From DASVRZ01 sp038230215 (lineage in GTDB: Bacteria; Verrucomicrobiota; Verrucomicrobiia; Chthoniobacterales; DASVRZ01): a stretch of 64,000 bases of DNA. The notes under the pieces are model-generated. The model saw only the letters and a list, made by a program, of their open reading frames with translations. It did not search any database and was not told where the DNA came from. The stretch is from NCBI GenBank assembly GCA_038230215.1, contig JBBRNR010000010.1, positions 1 to 64,000 on the forward strand, written 5' to 3'. Positions 33,940 through 42,625 of this stretch are shown in pieces. Numbering within the stretch: position 1 is the stretch's first letter; every line of letters begins with the position of its first letter. The position numbers and the translations under genes were made by a program.

Positions 33940-35112
33940 ATGTCACGTCATTATATTTTTTCCTCTGAATCCGTCGGTGAAGGTCATCCTGACAAAGTTT
34001 GCGACACGATTTCCGACGCCGTCCTCGACGCCTGCCTGACCCAGGATCCTCACAGCCGTGTGGCCTGCGAGACGTATGCCAAGTCGAACATGGTGATCGT
34101 CGGTGGCGAGATCACGACGAATGGCTGGATCGACTTCAACCGCATTGTGCGCGAAGCGATTCGCGGCATCGGCTATGTGAATGACGACGATATTTTTCAC
34201 GCGGACAAGGTTTTCATTACTAACATTCTCACCGAGCAATCGTCGGACATCGCACAAGGCGTGGATGCGGCGGCGGCCGAGGGAAAAGCGACGGCCGAGC
34301 AGGGTGCGGGCGACCAGGGTTTAATGTTCGGTTATGCCTGCGACGAGACGCCGGAATTGATGCCGGCTCCGATCATGTTCGCGCACCGGCTGGGCCGTGA
34401 ACTGACTCGTATTCGCAAGAGTGGCGAGGCGAAATGGCTGCGTCCCGATGCGAAGAGCCAGGTGTCGGTGATTTACGAGGACGGCAAGCCCGTGGGCATT
34501 TCCAACGTGGTGATTTCCACGCAGCACGCCGCCGGGATTCCACATAAATTGATCGAGGATTTTTGCATTGAGGAGATTGTTAGGAAAGTGCTGCCGAAGG
34601 AGATGTTAGGCGGGGCGACTTTTCTGATCAACCCGACGGGGAATTTCGTGATTGGCGGACCTCAGGGTGACACCGGTCTGACTGGGCGCAAAATCATTGT
34701 CGATACCTACGGCGGCATGGGGCGTCACGGTGGCGGCGCCTTCTCCGGAAAAGATCCTAGCAAAGTGGATCGCAGCGCTGCCTATATGGGTCGTTATGTG
34801 GCGAAAAACGTCGTCGCATCTGGATTGGCCACACGCTGCGAAGTACAATTTGCCTATGCCATCGGATATCCCGATCCAGTCAGCATCCATATTAACACTT
34901 TCGGCACCAACGTAGTGGACGAGGAAAAAATTGAGAGTGCTGTAAAAGAAATATTCAACTTTAAGCCTGCGGCCATCGTAGAGCAATTGAACCTTCTTCG
35001 CCCCATTTACGGGAAGACGACTAACTATGGTCACTTCGGCAAAGTTGACGACCTCGATTCCCTTACCTGGGAAAAGACGGACAAGGCCGAGGCTCTTAAA
35101 TCACACGTCTGA
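33940..35112 (+). CDS. metK: S-adenosylmethionine synthase
   Basis: Makes SAM from methionine and ATP. The product of 390 residues starts MSRHYIFSSESVGEGHPDKV, has GAGDQGLMFGYACDETPELM (ATP site hexapeptide-type), and the P-loop-like GGGAFSGKDPSKVDRSAAY. The ORF is open from 33910, but the family N-terminus fixes ATG at 33940. It is 35 bp before ahcY and divergent from the ArsR-methyltransferase gene, forming a methyl-cycle operon. No SAM riboswitch fits in the short leader. Confidence 0.96.
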   Translation: MSRHYIFSSESVGEGHPDKVCDTISDAVLDACLTQDPHSRVACETYAKSNMVIVGGEITTNGWIDFNRIVREAIRGIGYVNDDDIFHADKVFITNILTEQSSDIAQGVDAAAAEGKATAEQGAGDQGLMFGYACDETPELMPAPIMFAHRLGRELTRIRKSGEAKWLRPDAKSQVSVIYEDGKPVGISNVVISTQHAAGIPHKLIEDFCIEEIVRKVLPKEMLGGATFLINPTGNFVIGGPQGDTGLTGRKIIVDTYGGMGRHGGGAFSGKDPSKVDRSAAYMGRYVAKNVVASGLATRCEVQFAYAIGYPDPVSIHINTFGTNVVDEEKIESAVKEIFNFKPAAIVEQLNLLRPIYGKTTNYGHFGKVDDLDSLTWEKTDKAEALKSHV

Positions 35113-35147
35113 TATTCATCTAACTCGAATCAAAAAAAACTACTAAC

Positions 35148-36578
35148 ATGAGCACAACACTAAGCACACGCATCGCAAACGACTACAAAGTCGCCGACAT
35201 CACTCTGGCCGATTGGGGCCGCAAAGAAATCCAGATTGCCGAGGAGGAAATGCCCGGCCTCATCTCCATTCGCAAGCAATACGCCGCTGCCAAACCTCTC
35301 GCAGGCGTCCGCGTCACGGGCTCGTTGCACATGACCATTCAGACGGCAGTTCTCATTGAAACGATGGTCGAGTTAGGTGCGGATGTGCGCTGGGCTTCCT
35401 GCAACATTTTCTCGACGCAGGATCACGCCGCGGCGGCCATCGCTGCGTCTGGCGTTCCTGTCTTCGCCTGGAAAGGTGAGAGCCTCGAGGAATACTGGGA
35501 CTGCACCTGGAAGGCGATTGTTAACAACGACGGCAAAGGCCCGCAACTCGTCATCGACGACGGCGGCGATGTCACGCTTTTCCTTCACAAAGGCTATGAA
35601 CTTGAAGAAGGCAGCGAGTGGGTCAACAGCGAGTCGGGTTCCCATGAGGAGACCGTCATCAAGAACTTGCTGAAGAAAATCCACGCTGAGAATCCATTCA
35701 TTTTCCATGAGATCGTGAAGGATTGGAAAGGCGTTTCCGAAGAGACGACCACCGGCGTGCATCGCCTCTACAAGCTACAAGAGAAAGCGCAGTTGTTAGT
35801 ACCGGCGTTCAACGTGAACGACTCGGTGACAAAGTCGAAATTCGACAACCTCTACGGCTGCCGCCACTCGTTGGTGGACGGATTGAACCGCGCGCTAGAC
35901 GTCATGATTTCTGGAAAAGTCGCCGTTGTTATTGGCTACGGCGATGTTGGCAAAGGCTGCGCCCAGTCCCTGCGTGGACAAGGTGCTCGCGTCATTGTTA
36001 CCGAAGTCGATCCGATCAATGCACTACAAGCCGCCATGGAAGGCTACGAAGTCAACACCGTCGAATCGACTCTCGGTCGTGGAGACATCTACGTCACCAC
36101 CACGGGAAATGTGGACGTGCTAACCATCGAGCATATCGCGAAGATGAAGGACCAGGCGGTGATCGCCAACATCGGCCATTTCGACAATGAAATTCAAGTG
36201 GACAAGTTGGTCACCTCCCCCGGCATCAAGCATGTTAACATCAAGCCGCAGGTGGACAAATATACCTTCCCGAACGGCAGCAGCGTGTTCCTTCTCGCAG
36301 AGGGCCGCCTCGTCAACCTCGGTTGCGCCACCGGCCATCCGTCGTTCGTCATGTCGGCCTCATTCAGCAACCAGACGCTAGCTATTCTCGACCTTTGGAA
36401 GAATCGCGATCTCTACAAGCCCGCCGTCTTCGTTCTGCCCAAGAAACTGGACGAGGAAGTTGCCCGACTACACTTAGGCAAGATCGGGGCCAAACTCACG
36501 GTTCTCTCAGAGAAACAAGCCGCCTACCTTGACGTGCCGATCGAAGGTCCCTACAAACCAAATCATTACCGCTACTAA
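35148..36578 (+). CDS. ahcY: Adenosylhomocysteinase
   Basis: Hydrolyses S-adenosylhomocysteine to homocysteine and adenosine, removing the product inhibitor of methyltransferases. A 476-residue protein with ASCNIFSTQDHAAAAIA, the NAD-binding VVIGYGDVGKGCAQSLRGQG, and the C-terminal YLDVPIEGPYKPNHYRY that closes the active site. It is downstream of metK. A strong terminator follows. Confidence 0.97.
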   Translation: MSTTLSTRIANDYKVADITLADWGRKEIQIAEEEMPGLISIRKQYAAAKPLAGVRVTGSLHMTIQTAVLIETMVELGADVRWASCNIFSTQDHAAAAIAASGVPVFAWKGESLEEYWDCTWKAIVNNDGKGPQLVIDDGGDVTLFLHKGYELEEGSEWVNSESGSHEETVIKNLLKKIHAENPFIFHEIVKDWKGVSEETTTGVHRLYKLQEKAQLLVPAFNVNDSVTKSKFDNLYGCRHSLVDGLNRALDVMISGKVAVVIGYGDVGKGCAQSLRGQGARVIVTEVDPINALQAAMEGYEVNTVESTLGRGDIYVTTTGNVDVLTIEHIAKMKDQAVIANIGHFDNEIQVDKLVTSPGIKHVNIKPQVDKYTFPNGSSVFLLAEGRLVNLGCATGHPSFVMSASFSNQTLAILDLWKNRDLYKPAVFVLPKKLDEEVARLHLGKIGAKLTVLSEKQAAYLDVPIEGPYKPNHYRY

Positions 36579-36603
36579 CATCCGCGGTTTATTTACAAAT
36601 AAC

Positions 36604-36637
36604 AAAAGCCCGTCCTGACAAGGCCGGGCTTTTTTTG
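36604..36637 (+). terminator. Rho-independent terminator after ahcY
   Basis: AAAAGCCCG and CGGGCTTTT arms with a short loop, then a run of T residues. Ends the metK-ahcY operon. Confidence 0.9.
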
Positions 36638-36713
36638 TGGGCTGATGTCGCACTCAGGGACTGGCAAAGTTACATACGACCGGTTGATTCGCCGTTTCCG
36701 TAGTATCTTCACC

Positions 36714-36959
36714 ATGAAAAAACTACTCTACACCCTTGCCATAGCGTCGCTCTTCACCGCATGTGAAAAAACCACCGTCGTCCCCGGCGCGGATACTGGC
36801 AAAGACACCACCGTCGTCGTCCCTGGCGCGGAAAAGAAGACCGAAAATAATACCACCATCGTCAATCCAGCTTCTTCTGAGAAGAAAACGGAAAGCACAA
36901 CCACGGTCAGTCCCGGTGGAACCAGCAGCAGCGAAACCAAGACCACGACGACACCGTAA
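36714..36959 (+). CDS. Small Thr/Ser-rich lipoprotein
   Basis: An 81-residue precursor beginning MKKLLYTLAIASLFTACEKT, with a lipobox ending in Cys17. The mature part is a repetitive, charged and Thr-rich tail (TTVVPGADTGKDTTVVVPGA, then EKKTE repeats), probably extended. The frame is open from 36645, but ATG at 36714 gives the signal peptide. No function assigned. A terminator follows within 25 bp. Confidence 0.78.
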   Translation: MKKLLYTLAIASLFTACEKTTVVPGADTGKDTTVVVPGAEKKTENNTTIVNPASSEKKTESTTTVSPGGTSSSETKTTTTP

Positions 36960-36980
36960 GTCGAGTTTCGTATCCATTAT

Positions 36981-37017
36981 AAAGGGCAACCGGGCATTTT
37001 GTCTGGTTGCCCTTTTT
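36981..37017 (+). terminator. Rho-independent terminator
   Basis: AAGGGCAACC and GGTTGCCCTT arms with a 13-base loop, followed by T residues. Ends the small lipoprotein transcript. Confidence 0.85.
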
Positions 37018-37098
37018 CGTTTCATCCAGTGAAGCAAAAGGCATCCATCGTGTGATTGGCTTTCGATTTTTGGTACTATCGCAAAAAATCTTCTTATT

Positions 37099-37593
37099 AT
37101 GAAACTGTACCTCACTGTCGCCCTGCTCTCCATTTCCTCACTTGTTGCGCAGACGCAGACAACCACCGTCAAGAAAACAGTTGAGCAAGCTCCGACAGTA
37201 GCCACACAAAACACTGAGCAGACTAAAACCTTCACCGGCACATTGAGCGGGGTGGACCCAGCGCAGTCCACTTTAACTCTAAGTTCGGAGGGAAGCTCGA
37301 GCCCACTGCGTTATAGTTACAGCGATAACACGAAGTTCTACGATGATGATGGGCACGCCTTGACTCCCCAAGCGTTGGAAAGCGGCTCCATTGCCAAGCT
37401 GACTTATTTGCAAACGGGTACGACTTTGGTGGTTGTCAAAGCTATCTTCAGCAAGCCCGCGCCTCCGGTTGTCACTGAGCAAGTTGTGGCCGCGTCTCCA
37501 CCTGTAATTGTTCGCAAGACCATTGTTGTACAGCCTACGCCTGCATACATGGTCGAGGAAACCACCACGACGACTACAACTACAAATCCGTAG
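37099..37593 (+). CDS. Secreted beta-rich hypothetical protein
   Basis: A 164-residue precursor with a signal peptide (MKLYLTVALLSISSLVAQTQ). The centre (FTGTLSGVDPAQSTLTLSSE ... FYDDDGHALTPQALESGSIA) resembles a short OB/beta-barrel repeat often seen in periplasmic DUF5666-like proteins. The end is Val/Pro/Thr-rich and finishes with a run of Thr. Function unknown; similar tail composition to the lipoprotein upstream. Confidence 0.75.
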   Translation: MKLYLTVALLSISSLVAQTQTTTVKKTVEQAPTVATQNTEQTKTFTGTLSGVDPAQSTLTLSSEGSSSPLRYSYSDNTKFYDDDGHALTPQALESGSIAKLTYLQTGTTLVVVKAIFSKPAPPVVTEQVVAASPPVIVRKTIVVQPTPAYMVEETTTTTTTTNP

Positions 37594-37638
37594 TGGCTGC
37601 CATACATCCAATATTCCGGCACTAAACGATTTTAAAGT

Positions 37639-37785
37639 ATGCTACTCATTATCGCTATTATACTATTGCTGTTCTGGACTGCGGGCCTGTTTGCGCACAT
37701 TGCAGGCGGACTCATTCATATATTGTTAGTGGTCGCTGTTATCGTCTTCATCCTCCACTTTATTCGTGGCGGCAAGGGAGCGTGA
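37639..37785 (+). CDS. Small two-helix membrane protein, lmo0937 family
   Basis: A 48-residue protein: MLLIIAIILLLFWTAGLFAH, a GG turn, then LIHILLVVAVIVFILHFIRG. The pattern of two hydrophobic stretches with IAGGLIHILLVVAVI in the middle matches the lmo0937 family of tiny membrane proteins. It was found by direct reading because it is below the usual ORF cut-off. Function unknown. Confidence 0.88.
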   Translation: MLLIIAIILLLFWTAGLFAHIAGGLIHILLVVAVIVFILHFIRGGKGA

Positions 37786-37803
37786 TCTGACTGCAAGTCA
37801 GAT
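37785..37803 (+). other. Short hairpin after the small membrane protein gene
   Basis: ATCTGACT and AGTCAGAT arms around GCA, overlapping the stop codon. There is no T-run, so termination is uncertain. Confidence 0.4.
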
Positions 37804-37837
37804 AACCGGTGGCTGCTGATGTTGAAAGCTTTACCAG

Positions 37838-39190
37838 TCATTGAACGAGGGCAATGACAGATATATCGACGCCAGCCGACTCACTTGCTGCGCCAATATT
37901 GTCGGTCGCGCGGACGGAAAGACGATAGTCGCCCACTGGAACTGCTTTCCAGATGAAGACGTAGGGAGCGGTGGTAACCTCGCCAATTTTTTTCTGGTTG
38001 GCTAAGAATTCGACTTTACTAACACTGCCATCGCTATCTGCCGAGGTGGCGATGAGAGTGACTGGACCTGGGGTGAAACTTTTGGCGCCTTGCTCGGGTT
38101 GAATGAGGTGTGCGCTGGGAGTGGAGTTGCCGTTTTTCGAGAGTGTTAGTGTGCAATATTTCGTGCCCTTTCCCTCGACATTGGCCTGGGCGGAATAGAG
38201 TCGGAAGGTTTGGCCGATTTCATAGCGGTCATGCGTCACTGGATCAATGGGCCAGTTGTACCAATAGAGTCGCTGTGGAAAAGTGTCGTCGGCGAGCTGC
38301 CAATTTTGCGAGTCGAGACTGCTGGCGGTTCTGAACCAACATGTGCCGTCGGAGTCGTGGCCGATGGCAACGAAGGCGTTTAGATAGGTATTGAAGTGGA
38401 CCACAGCGGAGTCGGTGCCGCTGTCGGCGGGCGTGGGATATTTTCCTTCAAAAACGGCATCCTCCGCGCCACCGATGCCGAGCTGGGTCCAGGTGCCACC
38501 GCTCCATTTCGTCCACTGGCCGGGTGCCATTTTCGCGGAGATGAGGCAGCGTGCCACGCTCATGATCTGTCGGGTGCGCCAGCCAGTGGGTTTGTAAACC
38601 CAGGCGGTCATGTAGTAGAGGTAGAAGTAATTGTGGCGCCGATCGACGAAGAGATAGGTGTCGCCGCAACCGAAATCTTGGAAGTCCTCTGCCGGAGACG
38701 GGGCTCCGGGACGCGCGGAGTTTGTGGTGATGATGTCGCCTTCGTAGTGCCAGCTGGCACCCTGATCGGTGGAGGTGGCGAGACCGATACGACGTTTCCA
38801 GAGAAACGCGGTCCGAGGCGACTGGTAGTTGTATTCAATATGAATGACGGCGAATCGTTTCCCCGTTGAGTCCTGCCAGATGCCGTTGGTCCAGTAGGCG
38901 TCGTCGCCGTTGGGGTGATTGAATGAGGCGTCGCGCACGGGCAGGGGGAATAGTTCCGCCAAGTTGTCGAGGCTCGACCCGCGATAACGATGCCAGTCGG
39001 GATAGAGCGCGGTCTGCACGTCGAGATTCGCTCCGTTTTGCACGACTCCGGCGTCCGCATCCTGGCTGTCGAGCAGCGGGGCAGGTGTGTCCGCGCCAGC
39101 AGTCCAAGAGAAGTCCGAGGCTTGCGCGGGGCCAGTCCATGCGCCCAGAAAAGAGGCGAGTACGATGGTGATGAGGCGCGCGCGCAGCAT
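37838..39190 (-). CDS. Secreted beta-propeller-like protein with C-terminal Ig-like domain
   Basis: A 450-residue precursor with a signal peptide (MLRARLITIVLASFLGAWTG). The central part resembles a glycosidase/sialidase-type propeller (DDAYWTNGIWQDSTGKRFAV, SWHYEGDIITT, VVHFNTYLNAFVAIGHDSDG). The last 90 residues form an Ig-like module (GPVTLIATSADSDGSVSKVE, APYVFIWKAVPVGDYRLSVR). Catalytic residues cannot be picked safely, so enzymatic activity is not claimed. Confidence 0.78.
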   Translation of the reverse strand: MLRARLITIVLASFLGAWTGPAQASDFSWTAGADTPAPLLDSQDADAGVVQNGANLDVQTALYPDWHRYRGSSLDNLAELFPLPVRDASFNHPNGDDAYWTNGIWQDSTGKRFAVIHIEYNYQSPRTAFLWKRRIGLATSTDQGASWHYEGDIITTNSARPGAPSPAEDFQDFGCGDTYLFVDRRHNYFYLYYMTAWVYKPTGWRTRQIMSVARCLISAKMAPGQWTKWSGGTWTQLGIGGAEDAVFEGKYPTPADSGTDSAVVHFNTYLNAFVAIGHDSDGTCWFRTASSLDSQNWQLADDTFPQRLYWYNWPIDPVTHDRYEIGQTFRLYSAQANVEGKGTKYCTLTLSKNGNSTPSAHLIQPEQGAKSFTPGPVTLIATSADSDGSVSKVEFLANQKKIGEVTTAPYVFIWKAVPVGDYRLSVRATDNIGAASESAGVDISVIALVQ

Positions 39191-39303
39191 GGTTGGAGTC
39201 CTCTTGGCAGCGGGGAAACTAGCCTGCCACGGCGGCGCTAGCGAGATGATTGTGCGCCCAAATAGATGCAGCCGATGCGGCGGCAGATTTCGATCTTCTG
39301 GTT

Positions 39304-39672
39304 ATGAACGAATCTCAAGAAGAAGAAATCAAATCGGGGGTTTCCCAAATGGCTGATCAAAGCAGGGAAGTCTTCAAGCAAGGCGCGGAGCGCGTCCAAA
39401 AAGTCGTGGAGCAAGGGAAGAACTACGCTTCATCGAATCCCGTCCCGATCATCGCGGGAGCACTGGCCATCGGCTTCGTGCTGGGCCTGCTCGTTCCTCG
39501 TGAAAAAGAAACGATCCCCAGCCTTCTCGATGGACGCATCGACGAGTTAAAAGACCTGCTCGGGTCGCTCAAATCCAAGGTCAGCTCGACGGCTGAAGAT
39601 GGTTACAGCGAAGTGAGTTCCGCCATTGGTGAGGTGCTCCAAAAAGCAAAAAAACGCTTTAACTTTTGCTAG
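39304..39672 (+). CDS. DUF883/ElaB-YqjD-like ribosome- or membrane-associated protein
   Basis: A 122-residue protein: an amphipathic helical N-terminus (VSQMADQSREVFKQGAERVQ), one membrane segment with the motif NPVPIIAGALAIGFVLGLLV, and a helical C-terminus. The core PVPIIAGALAIGFVLGLL is the hallmark of the ElaB/YqjD group. It is followed after 3 bp by another small membrane protein. ATG at 39304 is chosen over an upstream alternative at 39250. Confidence 0.84.
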   Translation: MNESQEEEIKSGVSQMADQSREVFKQGAERVQKVVEQGKNYASSNPVPIIAGALAIGFVLGLLVPREKETIPSLLDGRIDELKDLLGSLKSKVSSTAEDGYSEVSSAIGEVLQKAKKRFNFC

Positions 39673-39675
39673 GTT

Positions 39676-39999
39676 ATGCCTAATACCAATCCACTGGCCG
39701 CACCCAGCATCGAGGAGTGCGTCTGCAACAAATGGAACGATGTGAGCGAGGCCGCCATGACTCGTCTGCGCGATGGCGAGAGCTATGTCCGCGAGGAACC
39801 TCTCAAAGCGGTCGTGTATGCGGCGGCGGCGGGATATGTCCTGCGGATTCTTCCCGTGGGGGCGATGGTTAGGAGTTTTATCCGGGTGGCCCTTTTTGCA
39901 GTTAAACCAGCGGCACTTGTCTATGGTGCAGCCAAGGCCTATGAGGTTCTGACCCGCGCTGATAACACTTCAACTCCGGTCATCGGCACCGAAGACTAA
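39676..39999 (+). CDS. Small hypothetical membrane protein
   Basis: A 107-residue protein with one or two hydrophobic segments (LKAVVYAAAAGYVLRILPVG and FIRVALFAVKPAALVYGAAK). The layout with VREEPLKAVVYAAAAGYVLR resembles its upstream neighbour's group of DUF883-like proteins. Start is 3 bp after the previous stop, so the two are an operon. Confidence 0.75.
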   Translation: MPNTNPLAAPSIEECVCNKWNDVSEAAMTRLRDGESYVREEPLKAVVYAAAAGYVLRILPVGAMVRSFIRVALFAVKPAALVYGAAKAYEVLTRADNTSTPVIGTED

Positions 40000-40005
40000 T
40001 ATTGG

Positions 40006-40593
40006 TTAGAGCTTGGTTAGCTTCGAAACCCACATGATTTCGCAGGCTCCATTGCCTGTGTCGTCGCGGCGAAGGGAACTCGTCCATTTGTGGCCGTCTT
40101 TTGCGGTAGCTACAATAAGACTGCCTTCGAGTCGAATTAACTCGCCCTCGCGTAGCCAGGCAATTTGGTGGGCGATATTAGAATTAGCCGCGATGAGGTG
40201 ATTGTTGGACGCGTGAGTTTCGATTTCCCGCGTAGGAAGCGGGCTCTGGTTTTCCCATCCCCAGAAGAGGAAGCGGTTACTCTGGGAAAGGCTGAGCTGT
40301 CTAAGAATGCTCGTGTCCGACATCTTGCCCCAACCCAGGCCAACATCGTACGGAGCGAGGTTATGCACGGCGTCAGAAAGGTAGTGTTTCGTGTGCAGGA
40401 CACGGCCCTCGATGATGTAACCCGCTAGCGGACGAATAGTGAATCCATCACGAGTCGTGACGCTGGTTTCTCCTGAGATTAGAATCTGAGTAGGCTCGCT
40501 AGAAATGAGGACACCATCCCCTCGCGCAATAGGCCGACGGCACCACCAAAGGGTGGCCAGACTAGCCAGAAGAACTAGGAAAATAATGCGCAC
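40006..40593 (-). CDS. Hypothetical membrane-anchored protein with conserved C-terminus
   Basis: A 195-residue product with a GTG start, an N-terminal membrane helix (MRIIFLVLLASLATLWW), and a long soluble part. The stretches LGWGKMSDTSIL, SQSNRFLFWGWENQSPLP and SSLRRDDTGNGACEIMWVSK are familiar from an uncharacterised protein family found widely in Proteobacteria; function unknown. It runs toward the two plus-strand genes, with 6 bp between stops. Confidence 0.8.
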   Translation of the reverse strand: MRIIFLVLLASLATLWWCRRPIARGDGVLISSEPTQILISGETSVTTRDGFTIRPLAGYIIEGRVLHTKHYLSDAVHNLAPYDVGLGWGKMSDTSILRQLSLSQSNRFLFWGWENQSPLPTREIETHASNNHLIAANSNIAHQIAWLREGELIRLEGSLIVATAKDGHKWTSSLRRDDTGNGACEIMWVSKLTKL

Positions 40594-40627
40594 GCTTTAT
40601 TCGGCTGCAAGCTGCGTGCCAGTTAAA

Positions 40628-42571
40628 CTACAGCAACCGGATCGCCACATCCGTCTCGATTTTAGACCAGAGATAGGATAGCGAATGCAGGGTCGACAGC
40701 TTCAGTTCGGCTAGTTCCTCGGACGTGAAATGACGGTCCTTTGGCGGCTCCACTTTGGCGAAGAGATAGAACTTAATCTTCGGCTCTGTGCCCGAGGGGC
40801 GCACGGCAATGCGACGGCCATCGGTCAGCTCGATCATAAGCATTTTCTCCTTGGGAATGGCGTCGCCCTCAATGTCGGTGAGATCTTCCACGGCGAAATT
40901 CGTCGTCTTTGCCACCGGGCTGTCGGCGAGAACTGTAGGCGGATGGCTGGCATAGCTGGCGACCAGTTTCGCGATCTGCGCCGCGCCTTCCGCTCCCTCG
41001 AAGGTGAGCGATTTCGCATTCTCCAGATAGTAACCAAACTCCGCATAAATGTGGTCGAGCAATTGATCGAGCGTCAGCCCATTGGTCTTCGCATAGGCCG
41101 CGACCTCGGCGAACATCACGGTCGCGCCGTTGCCGTCCTTGTCGCGGGCGAAGTCAGCCCCGCTGTAACCGTAGCTTTCCTCACCACCAAAAACGTAGAA
41201 ACTGGAGTGCTCCAGACGCAGCGCGCGCGTCTCCGCATCGGAAAGCTGACGATAGTTAGATCGGAGTTCCATTGGAATCTGGTTTTCGTATTTGCCCAGT
41301 TTTTCGCCAATATATTTGAACCCTGTCAGCGTCTCGACGCAGCGAATGCCAAGTTTGCTGGCAATGGCTTTTTGCAGATCGGTCGTGACGCAAGTTTTGA
41401 TAATGACCGCATTCTTTTTGTTGGTTGATGTTAGAACACCTTGCGCGAACAACGTCGTCGCTCGATACCAAGCCATCAACGAGCCAATTTGGTTGCCTGT
41501 TAGAAGTTCCATCGCGCCAGCGGACGAGCGATAAGCGACTCCCATGCGGTCGCAGTCGGGATCGGTAGCGATGACCACATCCGCCTCCGTTTTCTCGGCG
41601 AGCGCGACTCCCATGGCGAGCGCATCGGCGTTCTCCGGATTTGGGCTTTTCACTGTCGGGAAACGTCCATCCTGCACATCCTGCTCGGCGACCGTGGAAT
41701 AGCTAAACCCGAGCCGTTTCAGCATCGGAACAATAATCTCGCCGCCCGTGCCGTGGATCGGCGTGAAGACCACTTTCAGGTCGGAGCTTTTCACCATCGC
41801 CGGATCGAGCAAGAGCGACTCCAGCCGGTTCATGTAAGCAGCGTCCAACTCGTCGCCCAGCACATGGAGCGTGCCCATGTTAGTCGCTGGAGTGTAGTTG
41901 TCGCTTTCGACCGCGTTGACCTGCTGTATAATGCCTGTCGCATGTGGCTCGACGACTTGCGCACCGTCGCTGAAATAAACCTTGAACCCGTTGTCATGCG
42001 GCGGGTTGTGACTCGCTGTTAGGACGATGCCCGCTGTCGCTCCGACATGGCGCACCGCGAAGCTCAACTCCGGCGTCGAACGCGGTGCGGCGCAAAGGTA
42101 AATATCCGCTCCAAGATCGGTCGCCACCTTCGCAACATACTCGGCGAAATCACGCGAAAAATGCCGCGTGTCGTGCGCGATGGCGATGCTCGGTTTATTG
42201 CCGGCGGGAACGACGTTTTTCAAGTAAGCGACCAGGCCCTGGGTGGCGCGGCTGATGTTGTAAAAATTCATCGCGTTTGTGCCTACGCAGGGAAACTGCG
42301 GACGTCCCAATGCGTTCAAAGTCCCATGCTCGGCAGCGGTGACCGTTTTGCCAATTGTGCGCCCGCGCAGGCCGCCGGTGCCGAAGGCGAGTGTGCGAAA
42401 AAAGCGGTCGTTTAGCTCGGTCCAGTTTTCCGTGGCGAGTAATTCGTCGATGCTCGCAACCGCGACCGGATCGGTGCTGCGGGCGAGGAGGAGCCGGATA
42501 TTTTCCGCCGTGACCGGGAGAAGTTGGGCGTTGGCTACGGCGGACTGGATTAGGAAGAAACGATCACTCAT
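40628..42571 (-). CDS. Phosphohexomutase (phosphoglucomutase/phosphomannomutase)
   Basis: A 647-residue member of the alpha-D-phosphohexomutase superfamily. The phosphoserine loop is TASHNPPHDNGFKVYF, metal site DPDCDRMGV, sugar-binding loop GGEESYGYSG, and the phosphate site RPSGTEPKIKFYLFAK. Length suits the long phosphoglucomutase/phosphopentomutase type. It links glucose-6-phosphate to glycogen or cell-wall sugar precursors. The exact substrate cannot be fixed from sequence alone. Confidence 0.93.
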   Translation of the reverse strand: MSDRFFLIQSAVANAQLLPVTAENIRLLLARSTDPVAVASIDELLATENWTELNDRFFRTLAFGTGGLRGRTIGKTVTAAEHGTLNALGRPQFPCVGTNAMNFYNISRATQGLVAYLKNVVPAGNKPSIAIAHDTRHFSRDFAEYVAKVATDLGADIYLCAAPRSTPELSFAVRHVGATAGIVLTASHNPPHDNGFKVYFSDGAQVVEPHATGIIQQVNAVESDNYTPATNMGTLHVLGDELDAAYMNRLESLLLDPAMVKSSDLKVVFTPIHGTGGEIIVPMLKRLGFSYSTVAEQDVQDGRFPTVKSPNPENADALAMGVALAEKTEADVVIATDPDCDRMGVAYRSSAGAMELLTGNQIGSLMAWYRATTLFAQGVLTSTNKKNAVIIKTCVTTDLQKAIASKLGIRCVETLTGFKYIGEKLGKYENQIPMELRSNYRQLSDAETRALRLEHSSFYVFGGEESYGYSGADFARDKDGNGATVMFAEVAAYAKTNGLTLDQLLDHIYAEFGYYLENAKSLTFEGAEGAAQIAKLVASYASHPPTVLADSPVAKTTNFAVEDLTDIEGDAIPKEKMLMIELTDGRRIAVRPSGTEPKIKFYLFAKVEPPKDRHFTSEELAELKLSTLHSLSYLWSKIETDVAIRLL

Positions 42572-42625
42572 GGCTATGGCTTTAGACTTTCACCGGGGCG
42601 ATTGCAAACCTATGTTCGCAGCTCA

